Positions 33,899-45,526 of a stretch of DNA of 64,000 nt are shown here, in pieces. The notes beneath the pieces were generated by a model that made no database searches, had not been told where the DNA came from, and saw nothing but the letters and a program-made list of their open reading frames with translations. A program made the position numbers and the translations under genes. Every line of letters begins with the position of its first letter. Position 1 is the first letter of the stretch. Origin of the DNA: Purpureocillium takamizusanense (taxonomy: Eukaryota > Ascomycota > Sordariomycetes > Hypocreales > Ophiocordycipitaceae); assembly GCF_022605165.1 (NCBI RefSeq), contig NC_063069.1, positions 5,146,001 to 5,210,000 of the forward strand, written 5' to 3'.

Positions 33899-34662
33899 TT
33901 TCTGCCGTCATCGTCATTGTTGCGAGAAGAAACCGGTGGACCGAGGTGAGGGATCGCTGATATGGGTGCGCATCGTCGAGACTATCCGCGCCCGCCCTCA
34001 CCATGCACAAACATGGAGTGGCATATTGCAGCCACCCCCCTTAAATCATTTGTCGGAAGCTGGCGTTTGCTGTTTATGGCATGTCGATGGGGGTCGTGTA
34101 AAATTTGAGAGAGGGCCATTCAACATATAATACCAACAAAGGCCGCGGTTGGCGGTAAGAGGCAGTGGACAAGACGGAGAGCGGGACTCGTCGGGGCCCT
34201 GCGGCACCTCTCGGCCAGGCCCCGAGGCCATAGGTTTGGTAGCATCGCAATGAGAAACGAGTAAAACCACCAGTCGGCCGAGACCAAAAGGCAGATGATA
34301 AACGAGGGCGGCGGGTGTATCGCTGGCTTTAATACCCAGGCTGAGAGGCCCAAGAGGGGGTCCGAGTTGCCTGCCGGCCGGCAAAAGACCGCGCCCTGGG
34401 GCCCCCGCCCCTTGTCAGTCGCCATGCCTTAGTTGCCGGACGACGCATGCCCATCCGGCAAACTCCCCACGCTGCAGCTCCTCCCACGCGGCGCGCGTAC
34501 TACCATGTCATTCATGCCTTGCTCGTTTGGCTGCCACTTGCTGAATTCTCTACTGTTTCGGATTTACTTTTTTTTTACTTTTTTTTGGTCTTCCTCCGCT
34601 TGACTACCACGGTCCACCCGCGATAGATTGTGCATGGATCAAGCCTATCCGGCAGCACCCGC

Positions 34663-34684
34663 CCGTCCGTCCGTCCGTCCGTCC
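34663..34684. repeat. (CCGT)n microsatellite
   Basis: About five and a half tandem CCGT units. Confidence 0.9.
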
Positions 34685-35391
34685 GGTTTATTAGTATCCA
34701 CCGAGGTTTCCTCGCCCGCGCGGCATCGGGCGCCAGTGTTGCTGCGGCGAGCGCTACGTACGGCCCGTTTGTCGTGGAACGCCGTAGCGAATGAATCCGC
34801 CGTTGTACGGGATGACTTGGGGCCTCCCTCTTCCCGAGATGAGGGCACGTGATGGACTCGAGGGGGTTGCTTGGCTTCCATCACCCTGTTCCACGCATGA
34901 CGACGGAGACGAGGGGCGGACAGGCAGACAGGCAGGTAGGTGAGCGGATGGGCGTTGTCCATGGCAGGATAGTCGCAGCCATATCCGTCGGCTCTTTGCT
35001 CCCCATCTAAAACAGTCGTCCTGTCTATGCCTGACTTGCTTTCTTTGCCGGGTTCCGAGGGGCTATGGTGGCCGAGAACTTGCCCCAGCGCCCGAGGCAT
35101 GCCTCTTACAGTCTCATGTTTAACATCGCCCGTGTTGAGTTGGCCCTTACTGTCTTTGCCTCTCAGAGCGTTCGGTATTCGTGGTGAGCACCGCCCGTGC
35201 TGCTTCTCTTGGGCAATACCCGACAAGGACCGGCCGGGCCGGTCACGGCGCAACGTTCTCCGCAACGCCCCTGCAAACACGTACAACAGTAGGACCAAAC
35301 CAAGCATTAAAGCGATTACTGTCGAGCAATAAAGAAATACAAGGAAGTCAGGGGGGAAAAGGCGCGTGTGTAGCTACACATTCAAGTCTTG

Positions 35392-35420
35392 CTCCTCCTC
35401 CTCCTCCTCCTCCTCCTCCT
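35392..35420. repeat. (CTC)n microsatellite
   Basis: About ten tandem CTC units in intergenic DNA. Confidence 0.95.
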
Positions 35421-35527
35421 TGCCCAAACGATCACAAGCCAACTGCATCGGCCCTCCCTCCGGGGTGCCTGCGTAGGGACGGCGTGCCTGGCCCATGAGA
35501 GCAGAATGGGGGTTCCCAAAAGCTCAC

Positions 35528-36123
35528 TCAAGAACACGTAGCCTCTGAATCCGAGTACGATTCCATACGACACGTCTCAAATTTCCAACGGTCAACCGGG
35601 GGGCACTGAAAGCGGCGCGTCAGCATTCAACATGTCGTGGCCACGCGCCCAGGTTTGGGGGGGGCGCTGTGTGGGGATAGACTGGTCTGCCAGGGGCACG
35701 CCTTGGGCGGATTTCAGACACCTACTCACCTTTGAAGCGACGCTGCACGGAAAAAGCGCAGAAGGGTGTTCTACGACTGTCCAGCCCTGCTTCCAGCCCT
35801 GCTCCTTGGCCCCGATAGGGTCCTCCACCACATACCACCAGTTCGGAACGATGCAAGTCTGATGCACGAGGAACTAATGACGAGGTAGTGTTAGGCCAGA
35901 TCCCAGGGCAGGCAAAGGAGCTGCGATGGAGAGGGGGGCCGCGTCGGCTCTGTCTGGCTCTCAAAGTATGACTTACGCCGGCCTTCGGCGTCGAGTTGCA
36001 AAACGTCTTCGCCTCGGCGTATTGGAGCGCCTCTTCTTCGGTTCGAAAAAGGGGCTTGCCTGGGACTGGCCTCGCGGAGAGCCGCCCGCCAAAGCTCGTG
36101 AGGTCGTAAGCGCCGCGTCCCAT
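35528..36123 (-). CDS. Small three-exon protein, unknown function
   Basis: Exons 36123-35977, 35858-35730 and 35605-35528 give 117 residues. Both introns lie exactly between codons and have clear donors (GTAAGT, GTGAGT) and CAG acceptors, which argues for a real gene. The product begins MGRGAYDLTSFGG, has a middle FRTEEEALQYAEAKTF and a Trp-rich segment (VPNWWYVVED ... GWKQGWTVVEH), then a short Cys-containing end. No signal peptide or known domain recognised. The frame is open 39 bp upstream of the ATG to a possible CAG acceptor at 36163, so a further 5' exon is possible. The FRTEEEALQYAE segment resembles FKTQKAAKAYMAE in the next gene upstream. Confidence 0.5.
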
Positions 36124-36938
36124 CGCGTCGCAGCGATCAAATAAGCGAAGAAGAAAAACGTCCTGGAAATCTTTGACATGGGTAAGCTGTTTGCACCAGG
36201 CTTCTCAAGTATATAAAGGCCCGAAGGGGGGGGGGCCGGCTCGTATGCGGGCATCGCTGATATCGTGTTTAGTTACGTACGATGGCTGCTCATGTGGCCG
36301 TTCATGACTGTAGTTCCCTATGATAAGGCATGAAAGTCGTTTGAAACGTCGATGCTGCCTGGCTATATATCCCGATGACGATCTGCGCCTGTGCGAACCA
36401 GCCCGTGCGCTGAGCCAGGGGCGCATGGTTGTCCAGACTGGGGCAACGGGCACGGGGCGACGGACATGGGGCATCGTCTTATCAACTGACGATGCCCCAA
36501 GTCCAAAGCAAGCGTAAGATAGAAAGTCAGGAACGAAAAAAAACATTTAGTCACTACGCGCACGGGAACATGCTACATGGATGGGGAATATGTGGCAAGC
36601 AGCCGCTGGGCAAACGATTCTAAAAAGCTCCAGCTATCAAATTTGTAGTACATGATCCAAACACAGCCAAGATCACGCCGGCCAGCAACATACCACCAGG
36701 TCATCCCAGACCGAACCCTCACTTACGGCTCGTTTTCTGCATAGCATGTGGCTCCCTTTTTGTGTGGTAGGTACGTGCAGAGCCCAACTCCAAAGCCATC
36801 AGAAGGACACTATAATCGCGGCGCGTGGTTTTAACCCTGGTCAGTCGATAGGTGCGCGAAGGGTTTGGGGGACATGAACCGCGCACGGGCGAGAAGACCA
36901 GCAGAGGAGCTCGTTTTGGACGAGGCCGCCTATCGTGA
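36124..36938. other. Gap between two small genes
   Basis: About 800 bp with no further exon that I can support. It would be a single long intron if the two small genes are in fact one. Confidence 0.4.
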
Positions 36939-37356
36939 TCAGCTTAGCACTTGACTCACCGGGGTGTTCGTATAGCACTGTATCGTAACCAAGGCTTGTT
37001 TGATCGTCCACGTTTTCGCAAGGTGTTCGAGGTCAGGCTCGGTGGCGGCAAGGACGTAGTTGATCAGCGTGCACATCTGGTTCTCGGCAGTGCAGTGCTG
37101 TTCCCATCCCACGGCGCGCGGTCCACGTCAGCAGGATTCATTCTTGGAGGACATTCTTCATGATAATGAACCGCCCATGAGGCTCTTCGGAGGTGGGAAG
37201 GGCGGGGGCTCGAGAAGATGAATCACTTACGCCGTATTCTTGTCGGCCTAAACCGTTCTCGGCCATATATGCCTTGGCCGCCTTTTGCGTCTTGAACTTC
37301 TGCAGCGAGTGCTCGCACGTTTGGTACCCGCCCGTGAACTCGGGATAGGCCGACAT
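36939..37356 (-). CDS. Small two-exon protein, unknown function
   Basis: Exons 37356-37231 and 37097-36939 give 94 residues. The 133-bp intron has a GTAAGT donor, a CTGAC branch site and a CAG acceptor and lies between codons. The product starts MSAYPEFTGGYQTCEH and includes LQKFKTQKAAKAYMAENG and a helical LINYVLAATEPDLEHLAKTW. The first exon loosely recalls viroplasmin/RNase H1 N-terminal modules (K-F-K-T-x3-A), but this is weak. A strong GTGAGT donor sits at 36959 in the last exon, so the real 3' part may be spliced onward, possibly into the downstream small gene. Confidence 0.45.
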
Positions 37357-38418
37357 TGTTGGAGAAGGAGGAGCAGCGCGCGATTTGCTTGGAATAGAAG
37401 GAAGGACTGGTGGATTTGGGGGGAACATGAACGTCAACGCCATCATATCGACGCGGCCGACGGGCGCCGCTACCAATTCATATACGAAGAACGGGCGGTG
37501 GCACGGACGAGCTATTGTCATAACACGTAGCAAGAATGGTATTCATTATGAACGTCTTTTTAGCACTTAAGTTTTTCAGTCACGTTGGTTATCAATGTGT
37601 GTGTTCGCAGCTCCAAGGATCGGATGGGCTTGTGCGCAACGGCAGGACTAAGACACATTGTACACATTGATTTTGCTAATGAGAAGAAGAGAGGAGGGGG
37701 GGAATCAAGGGACAAAAATTTCTCGCAGTAGGTTTCTGCTTTCTGCGCGGGTCGGTCCTCGCTTAGCATCGCGTTGAAGGTGCACGGGATGACTTCTCCG
37801 CATCGCAAGTACCACTCGATGACATGGATGAAAGACCTCGCGGCAGGCTGTGCCATTCATTCGAGGGGGACGCGTGGGCCCTTCTCAATTCAAGGCGTCG
37901 CCGCACCATGTAAAAACCCCCGGGGCAGAAGCAACAACGCCGGATATAATTTCTTATTGAGACCTCAGTCACGATGGTCTTTTGCTTTATCGCCGTCTCG
38001 ATGACAACCGATGCTAGATTCCATGCCTGCTTGTCTCCGACTTTATAAATTGTTCCTGATAGAACAAGTCAGGCGTTGGGAGACCCATGCAGTCGTGACG
38101 CATGGGTGCGCTCACATTGATCTGGTCCATCTGATGTTTCAGTATCTAGAGCGTTTTGACACACTAACTAGAACTCGATCTAACCCGCGTTTCAAGACAG
38201 AAACGAGAAATCTCTCAAGTCCGGCTTTCCACAATCAGACCTGATTCATGTTGGCGGTCCCGCTAGGTGCCACCACAGCGGAAAGCTCGTTACAACGTTG
38301 GCCGTCCACAAACCAATGGTCGAGGAGACGGGTCATTCTTATCGGGTAATCGCACGAAAACACCATACCCACAGACGCACTTGAAGAACATTCGGTTCGT
38401 AAGATCCAACTTTCGACT
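37357..38418. other. Intergenic region
   Basis: No supported gene. Minus-strand frames here have some protein-like stretches but no start or splice support. Confidence 0.4.
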
Positions 38419-39636
38419 TCATCTGCTGCCAGTAAGAGGTACCTTCACAACCCAGCCATCCCGGTCGCGTACGGCCAAGCGCCCCACCCCCCTAGTGCTA
38501 TCCAAGTCGTAAAGGACATCCGCGTCGAAGCGTCTCCGGATGCTGCCTGGTGCGTGGGCCGGTCTTCTCCTTGCGCCACCTCCACCGTGCCCGTGGCCGC
38601 CATATCGCGGGTCGTGCACCCTGCAGCTGTATCGGCGGCAGACCGTGGGAAGAAAGTCCCTCCAGGCCCTCCTCATGCAGGATCCCTCAGGCCCGAGGTC
38701 TGTCCAAGACAAGATGCCCGTGACGCTGGGGGATAGCGCCACGCTGTAGTCGGTGGAGCAGCGACTGCAGAACCCGCTCGCTATACCGTCCGAGGTCATC
38801 ATGGCTGCTTCGCGCGTGCTTCGGAGCCCAACGAAGAAGGGCTCGGACCCAGGGTATGCGCGGATGTCTTGCCTTCCGTGGCAGATTGCGTCCCACCACG
38901 TGCATGTCGAATGACAGACGAGCAAGCAGCCCAAAGAGCTGAGGGTAATGGGGTGTTCTCTGCGGCGGTACACCCAGATGGTGAGCACGACGAATCGCCC
39001 GTCTAGTATCCTCGGAATCGTCACGCAGTGGGCCGCCAAGGCGTTTGGCCCGCCACTGGAGCACTGGACCTTGAAGGGCCTGACTGAAGGGGCCATGATG
39101 GCGTTCACATGACGCCGGAGTTGGCTGCTCACTGTACCAAGGCGCTGAGCCTTGAGTGCCATCTGGACGTGGCGGTGATGCGGGGCCACCGCGTGAAGCC
39201 CAAGAAAAGGGGTGCCCTCGTGCAGCCGTCGCCATCCTAGGGGGCACGATGTGTTTTGGGGCTTTTGAGGGGTATCCGACATAGCAAACTCATGGAGCCT
39301 GACGCACTCCTCGCACACCCACTTGGTCGGCAGGTCGTAGGCAAGGGCGGTGAGGTACTCGATGTGGTCCTTGTAGTTGAGGCGTGCGCCTGCCCCCTTG
39401 TCGCCAAGCAGCACCTGCAGGGCGCTGCAAGATTGGGAGAACAAGATGCGAGAATGGGGTGGTAGGTCCTTGTTAATGAGAAGAAGTATTTCTGGCGGCA
39501 GTGCCAGGATGAAGGAGGGCTTTGCCTTCCCTGGCGGCCGAGACGAGGTCTTGTCAAATGCTTCTCGAATCCTGCGGCAGACCCACGTTCCTGCCGTGGC
39601 GATGAGTCGCAGCAATTCTCGAAGCAGAGCCGACAT
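38419..39636 (-). CDS. F-box domain protein
   Basis: Single exon, 405 residues. After about 40 residues with a possible hydrophobic/amphipathic helix comes a clear F-box: FILALPPEILLLINKDLPPH, continuing to SRILFSQSCSALQVLL (about 42-78). Next is a CEECVRLHEFA segment that is recurrent in sordariomycete F-box proteins of this length. A Gly/His-rich patch (GGHGHGGGGARRR) lies near residue 355, before a C-terminal domain ending in DRDGWVVKVPLTGSR. Such proteins are substrate receptors of SCF ubiquitin ligases; the target is unknown. Large F-box families expand in filamentous fungi. Confidence 0.8.
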   Translation of the reverse strand: MSALLRELLRLIATAGTWVCRRIREAFDKTSSRPPGKAKPSFILALPPEILLLINKDLPPHSRILFSQSCSALQVLLGDKGAGARLNYKDHIEYLTALAYDLPTKWVCEECVRLHEFAMSDTPQKPQNTSCPLGWRRLHEGTPFLGLHAVAPHHRHVQMALKAQRLGTVSSQLRRHVNAIMAPSVRPFKVQCSSGGPNALAAHCVTIPRILDGRFVVLTIWVYRRREHPITLSSLGCLLVCHSTCTWWDAICHGRQDIRAYPGSEPFFVGLRSTREAAMMTSDGIASGFCSRCSTDYSVALSPSVTGILSWTDLGPEGSCMRRAWRDFLPTVCRRYSCRVHDPRYGGHGHGGGGARRRPAHAPGSIRRRFDADVLYDLDSTRGVGRLAVRDRDGWVVKVPLTGSR

Positions 39637-40199
39637 GATTCTGACCTGAACAGATTCGTGGTGACTGAGTGGGTAGTCGCTGTTCGCAGAATCGGTCGCC
39701 GGGCCTGGGCGTGCTGTCCGGACCGGCGGCTTTTATCGTCATGCTTGGTTCATGAAGTCCTGGCTGGGGTGATGTCTGTCGTAACTCATCTAGCCATGTC
39801 GCCGTCATGATGTAAAAGGCAGCGCCAGAGGCGCCTGGCCAGAAGTTTACCGGCGGTTTGGAGCTATGCTAGGTGCTAGTCTTGGGCAGAGTGATTGCGA
39901 CATTGACGCAGTTTTGGTGCCCAGTAGGCGAGCAGAGCCAGCAGGATAACGGACGGCACCATCCGATAGGGGACAGAAGGTCAACGGCTTGTCAAGCATG
40001 GCGGCTGGTCGAAAGAGGTCGGGGTTCAACAAATATTGTGGCTCCGACGATTGCAGCTAGCCTGGGCCGTGTCATGGTACGGCGCCTCTAGCATGATCCA
40101 AGATGCTGCCTTGCAGCCAAACGAGGCGACCAAACTACGCGATGCATTGAAAAGATACATCGGGGGCATGATGACGAGCCATCATCTGCAGGCTTTGCG
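39637..40199. other. Intergenic region
   Basis: Promoter of the F-box gene and 3' flank of the Zn2Cys6 gene. Nothing else recognised. Confidence 0.5.
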
Positions 40200-41707
40200 C
40201 TAGACGCGGCCGGTTGCCAGGCCCAGTGGCCACATCATGTATTTTTCGTAGCCCGCGGGTAGGCTAGACGCCATGTTGACGATCCAAACCTTGCTCACCT
40301 TCTTGCAAAAGGTGGACTGGCTGCTGCCCGTAGCGTCGAGAAAGTGCATCTCCAGCGCCCGATCAAGCATCAGGAAATGCGCCAGGAGGACCTGAGCAGC
40401 GTGGTTTGACGGCTCGGTGAAGTCGGCGAATTCGTCCTCGGTCATCTTGTTCGTCAGAGCCCAGCATGGCGCCATCTGGAGGAGAGCTTCACGAGAAATA
40501 ATCATTTAGAAGGGAGGAACACAGTGTACGTGTAACGGAGCAGCGTCTGACGTACCATCAAGGGGCGACGTGCGCACCAAGCAGCCCAGTTTTTCCAGCG
40601 CGGACAGATATCTCCTCTCCGTCAGGCTCCCACAGAGCGGTCGCAAGACCTCGAGCGAGGCAAGAAAGCCATCGATGACGTCTGCTCTGTCTGCATCCCA
40701 CGCGGTACCTGCCATGGCGACAGCCTCGCCGCCGACATGGTGCCTCAAGCTGCCAACGAAGGCCTCGCGGGTGAAGTCGCGGAAGAGCGAATTGTCGGGA
40801 TCGGGCGTCATGGTTGTGGCCACGACCATCCAGCCGCGCATGGTGACGAGGAACTCGCGCAGGGAACCGGGGGCGCTCATGTACGATGACTGCCAGGTCA
40901 GGGCAATGGCGGCGGCGCAGCGCGCGTCACCATCCTCGGCGGTGACGCATGGCCGGGAGAAGGCGGCGTTGAGGCCCTGCAGGGCAGAGACGCGCAGGTC
41001 GAGCGCCTGGACGGAGTAGTCGCAGGGGGTGAAGAGAGTCAAGTGTTGGGCGGCAAGCGCGAGCAGGGCATGCGCCAGGAAGTCGTACTGCCATCTCCCT
41101 CGGTTAGCAACTGGCTGCCCCTTGACGAGACCAGGAGACGGCCGATGAACAAGCGAGTGCGACTCACGCTGTGGGATAGAGCAGCCACATCTTGCCACAC
41201 AGTCGATACGCCATATGGATGCGGCGGGTACGCTTCGACGAGAAAGTGCCGAAAGAAGCGCAGATGATCCAAGTTGACCACGGGCTTGCATGGTGACACC
41301 ATCAGCACGGCGGCGGCAGCATTGCGGAGCTTCGGCAGCGCGGTCGCGGCGGGATAGACGCAGTCCAGCCTCATCCGGCGACAGCTCTGGCAGCCCGGGC
41401 GCGTCTCACAGCACTTCACGCGGCGCCGTTTGCAGTTGAAGCATCCGGTCCTGGACTTGCGGAAGCCCTTGCCGGGGACGGGTTTGCGGCGGACCTTCTG
41501 GGGCTGCTGCTCCGTGTCCTGGCTGGCGTCTGGCGTTGTCGCGGTGGTGGCCGACGTCTCGCGTCCTTGGGACCCTCCGCGGCTGCTCGAGTCTCGTCCA
41601 TCGGGCGAGCTGGAGGGCGTGTCGCTGTTGACGCTCTCGACAGCAGATGCGCCGCCCGCGGCCGGGCTGGCGACTTGTTGGTCGTTGACGATGCTGCGAA
41701 CTGCCAT
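40200..41707 (-). CDS. Zn(2)-Cys(6) transcription factor
   Basis: Exons 41707-41168, 41087-40556 and 40486-40200 give 452 residues. A Ser/Thr-rich N-terminus is followed by a binuclear zinc cluster starting at Cys89 ([11 protein letters not shown], then [10 protein letters not shown] and RRMRLDC) with the spacing C-x2-C-x6-C-x6-C-x2-C-x6-C, ending at Cys116. A basic stretch ([17 protein letters not shown]) precedes it. The rest, with [17 protein letters not shown], matches the fungal-specific regulatory domain of Upc2-like/sterol-uptake type regulators. It is a nuclear DNA-binding activator or repressor. The gene is divergent from the RTA1-like gene with 768 bp between starts. Introns are 80 and 69 bp; the second uses a GAAG acceptor. 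Confidence 0.9.
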
Positions 41708-42475
41708 TGATTTTGCCCCTTGGTGTGCGATGAGATGCGAAAGGTGATGTGATGGGGCTGGCCAAGCAAATGACGTGTGCAAATGATGAAAGGGGAAAGC
41801 TGCCAGGGCGAGAGAGCTCGTAAAAATTGATAAGGGAAAGGGAGCCTCGACTTGTCTGATGTTCCAAAATAGAGGCACCAGGATGAACGATTGCTTGTCA
41901 TCAGGAGGAGCACACGTACGTACGCAATCGCTGCGCCCCAAACCGGCGAGCCCCCCGCCGCTCGTGGGAAAAAGCGACCGAAAAGCGACCAAAACGAGCA
42001 AGAGGACCAATCGGAATGTGCCCACTCCGTGCTACTGAGAGTCTAGAGAGAGTATGGAATTCTGGGTCCATCCGCTTCTCAGCCGCACTTTGCCCACGTT
42101 CAACGAGCCCCATCCCCAGTATTACCCTATCCTTAAATCGACAACTCCCCCAGCCCGCCTCGGGGTGACGCACGAGAAAGACGTCGCTTTCACTTGCTCA
42201 AAAGCGACACTCTTTTGTTTTGAAAAGCAACATAGCGATGGAAAAAAGCGAGCAGCAGGGCTTTCGATACGCGCCATGGCCGCGCAATCGCCTCCCTCTC
42301 GCGGCACGGGGAATCGTATAAGACGAGCCTCTCATTGTGCTCCCGGCAGTTCCCAAGGCATTTGAAAGCTTGATCGAGTCTGTTAGACTTTACAATACAC
42401 GTTACCGATTTTCTACCAAAATACAAGGCATAAGCAAGCCTGTCCCTCCGGCCCCTCCCTCTAGTCCCCATCACG
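41708..42475. promoter_or_regulatory. Shared divergent promoter with repeated AAAGCGAC motif
   Basis: The 768 bp between the Zn2Cys6 and RTA1-like start codons contain AAAAGCGAC at 41970-41978, again at 41981-41989 (11 bp apart, one helical turn), at 42200-42208, and the inverse GTCGCTTT at 42183-42190. A related AAAAAAGCGAGC is at 42242-42253. These are candidate operator sites. Confidence 0.45.
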
Positions 42476-43689
42476 ATGGTCGCCCTCACAGCTGCCACGC
42501 CGACCATTGCACTCGCAGTGTCAACAACGGCGCTGACCGCGAGCCCAACATGCACCACAGCTATTCCAGACCAGAATGGCTTCGTGCCGCCTGACTCCTG
42601 CAATGCCAACTACGGCTTCTATCCGCGGTGGGAAGACAACGTTGCGTTTGCCATTGCGTTTGGGCTCACCACCGCTGCCCATCTTGCCCAGTCCATGATC
42701 CTCAAAAAGGTGCCTTGGCCGTCATTTTCTTCCCCTTCTCCCATTCAATCCATAAGCAGGCCCCGACTAACTAGCCTTTCGGCAGCCTTTCTGCTGGGTC
42801 ATCATCATGGGTGCCTTGTGGGAGTGCACTTGCTTCGTCCTCCGCGCCCTGGGCGCCAAAGACCAACAAGAATCCCTCTACGTCACGCTTTCGACGCTGC
42901 TGTTTCTTCTCGCTCCGCTTTGTATGTCTACTAATCCCAAATTGCGAATCTCTAGTCGCTTGTATAGGCCACTGACCTCTTCAGGGATCAACGCGTTCTG
43001 TTACATGGTCGTCGCCCGACTCGTCTACTTTCTCCAGCCGGAGAAGAAAGCAGCTGGCATCGGCGCTCGCTGGCTCGCAAAGGGCTTCGTCATCGCAGAC
43101 GTGATTTCCTTCTTCGTTCAAGCCGCTGGCGGCGCCATGATGGCCGATCAACACGATACCGATAAGGCGAATACTGGCCGCAATATCTACATGGTGGGCG
43201 TGGGCATTCAGCTGGTCTTTGTCATGGTATTCCTGGTCATCACCGTCCGATTCCACCGGGACCTACTACGAAATATGCGTATTGGTAAGGTCAAGACCCG
43301 TGATTGCTGGACTGGTACCCTGGTTTGGGTGATTTATTTCGTTCTAATGCTCATCATTGTATGTTTCCCTTTTCTTGCCCCTGACCTTTGGCAGTCAAAA
43401 ATGGTCCAGGACTAACTACCTGTAGGAGCGTATCATATTTCGCCTCATCGAATTTAGCCAAGGCGCCTCATCTTCGAATCCCATCCTTCAACACGAAGCG
43501 TTCCAGCTATATCTCGACGCGTTACCTATGCTTCTTGCTATCGCCTCCCTGAATTTTGTCCATCCAGGCATGGTGCTCAAGGGCCCCGAGAGCAGCTTTC
43601 CATCGTCAAAGATTCGATGGTGGCGTGGCAGGTCAGCAGCCTTTGAGCCTCTTGCGTTACAGTCTCTCGAAAGGCAGCCGCTGAACTGA
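42476..43689 (+). CDS. RTA1-like seven-helix membrane protein
   Basis: Four exons (42476-42709, 42786-42921, 42985-43358, 43426-43689) give 335 residues with seven predicted membrane helices. Family signatures: YGFYPRWEDNVAFAIAFG near the first helix, CWVIIMGALWECTCFVLR, LAPLWINAFCYMVVARLV, DVISFFVQAAGGAMM and, near the end, ERIIFRLIEFSQG. RTA1/Rsb1-type proteins are lipid-translocating or drug-resistance proteins of the plasma membrane. A short extracellular Cys pair (CTTAIPDQNG ... DSC) precedes helix 1. All introns are 63-76 bp; the 3' one has a CTAAC branch site. Its promoter is shared with a Zn2Cys6 regulator, which may control it. Confidence 0.93.
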
Positions 43690-44019
43690 GACTCTACAGG
43701 CACAATGCGCTCGCAGATAGATCCAGTGAGCCTGCAATCGAGCTGCCGCAGTCCAGATCAAAGCAACGGATTAGCATTTTCTGAGTCTTTGGCGTACGAT
43801 GCAGCGAGGCAACTAGCAACAACCACAGATCGTCTCTGGCTTTTTGAAAGACGGCGGAGACGGATATGTGTATCTAGAGATCCGCGGAGCTGGATAGAAA
43901 GGTAGAACCGAGTTCTTGTAAGCATGCATAGCAAATATATTGGACGTAAAAAAAATGGTTCAATTCGTATGCCTTGGTCAAACATTGCCAAACCACACTC
44001 ATAGACAGTTAAAAAGACA
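43690..44019. other. Intergenic region between convergent genes
   Basis: Contains the 3' ends of the RTA1-like and VOC genes, with an A-tract near 43949. No gene. Confidence 0.5.
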
Positions 44020-44469
44020 TCATTTTTCGTCACCATGTCCCAGCATCGTATTGATCTCCCAGATATGTCCATCAACGTCCTCGAAGCTTCTGCAATACAT
44101 TCTGTGCTCCGCTCCGTTATTCGGCATCGTAAAAGGGTCCGGCTTCCCGCCAGCGGCGACGGCCTTCTCGACCGCGGCATCGACCTCGCCCTTGGTCTTA
44201 GCCGCAAACGCGAAGATGACCTCAGTGGCCTTGCTGGCGTCGGCAATCTCACTTCCGGGTCGAATGAAGCTCTTGTAGCGGTCCTTGTCGCTCATTATGA
44301 GGGCCACGTTGGCATTTGGGGCGGGGAAAAAGAACGACGCCGTCTGCTTGTCGCTCCATTCCTTGCTGTAGGAGAACCCGAGAGCCGTGAAGAACTTTAT
44401 GGAGCTTTCAATATTAGAGGTGCTGAGATTGATAAACAGCGAAGGCTTGCTTTCAATGGATTGAGGCAT
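44020..44469 (-). CDS. VOC-superfamily protein (glyoxalase/bleomycin-resistance/dioxygenase fold)
   Basis: Single exon, 149 residues from the ATG at 44469; the frame is open a little upstream, but the conserved fold starts right after this Met. The paired beta-alpha-beta units are visible: SLFINLSTSNIESSIKFFTALGF in the first half and a second half ending in SFEDVDGHIWEINTM, the usual VOC C-terminal strand with a metal-ligand Glu. Members act as glyoxalases, extradiol dioxygenases or resistance proteins; this short cytosolic type is not assigned a substrate. Sequence resembles bacterial PhnB/lactoylglutathione-lyase-like proteins. Confidence 0.85.
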   Translation of the reverse strand: MPQSIESKPSLFINLSTSNIESSIKFFTALGFSYSKEWSDKQTASFFFPAPNANVALIMSDKDRYKSFIRPGSEIADASKATEVIFAFAAKTKGEVDAAVEKAVAAGGKPDPFTMPNNGAEHRMYCRSFEDVDGHIWEINTMLGHGDEK

Positions 44470-45526
44470 GATCGATATTGGAGGAGGATCAAATAGCGTC
44501 AAATACGGGATGTTCGGCCTCGGCAGCGATGATTAGTCGTGTAAGTTTATCACCAGATGGCGGAGAAGTCTACAGTTTAAATACTTGTCGTCGTTGAAGA
44601 AGTTTCTGTGCTAATTGACAGTCCTGAGGGACCCTTGTTCGGTATTTCTAGAACTTTGAGGCTGTCGTCACCTCGTATTGGTTTGGTGGCGAGCTCGAAA
44701 GATCACGGCGCCCGTGAATTACGACTTGCATCTGCCAGCTATGGGCGCATCTCCAGTGTTCCAAGACTCACGGTGCTGACAGCTTGTCAACGTGAAATGC
44801 GAAACGCCAAGAGTAGCGGTAGGGGTGATGCCCCTCCAGTACTAGACGGCTGCCTGAGTGGCGTCCAACCATTTCCGTGCCTCTCAGCCAACCCTTGTAA
44901 CTTTATTCAGACCTCAGGGATGGTCCTTCGCCGCCCGCCGGTCGAATTTTCATCCGCTTACGACAATAAATACAGCGCTCTTCTGGCTTGAGTCAGGGAT
45001 CCGCCCTGAGAAGCCACTGTGAAGGTATCGTAGATTTGGTATTCTGCTGAAACTGGGTGATACGACGGTTTGCTTTGTTCTTCCTGTTGTGATTTCGGCA
45101 CTTCGTGCTGCTCTCGACCTGCCCACAGTTTCTTTCGTATAGGTCGGTCACACATCTGCTGTGAACGATCGCTCGAGCGGTTGTTGATATATTTTCCGGC
45201 ATGTCGGTCTTCTTGTTGTCCTTCGAAGGGGGGGGGGGGGGTCGATCCCACCGTGAAGACGTCGTCGGTTGAAGATTTCGGAAAACGTCAACGTCTGCAT
45301 AGAAATATTGGCTGTCCTGAACATGATGCTGAGTTAGCTGAGGATTTTTCCAACACCTCTAACTTCATGTGCGACTCCCCAATGCCCGGGTGGTTTGTCG
45401 GGCAGCAGGCAACTCGGTAGCCCAAATGATCGATCTTCGTGTCAGTCGAGCTCCTGTTTGCTACCCAGATCCCCAGAGAACCCGAATCCACGCTCTCCAT
45501 GTTTTGAAGTGGGTTTCCAAACAGCC

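Larger units (their letters stand above)
33899..35527. other. Intergenic region with simple repeats
   Basis: No gene recognised. Contains T-rich tracts near 34568-34590, a (CCGT)n tract at 34663-34684 and a (CTC)n tract at 35392-35420. Confidence 0.5.

Noticed and set aside
37560..37972. Minus-strand frames with stretches such as FIHVIEWYLRCGEVIPC
   Set aside because: No start codon context, no splice-supported model and no clear similarity to the neighbouring small genes.
43470..43500. TTCGAATCC resembling a tRNA B-box
   Set aside because: It lies in the coding sequence of the RTA1-like gene and has no A-box or stem.
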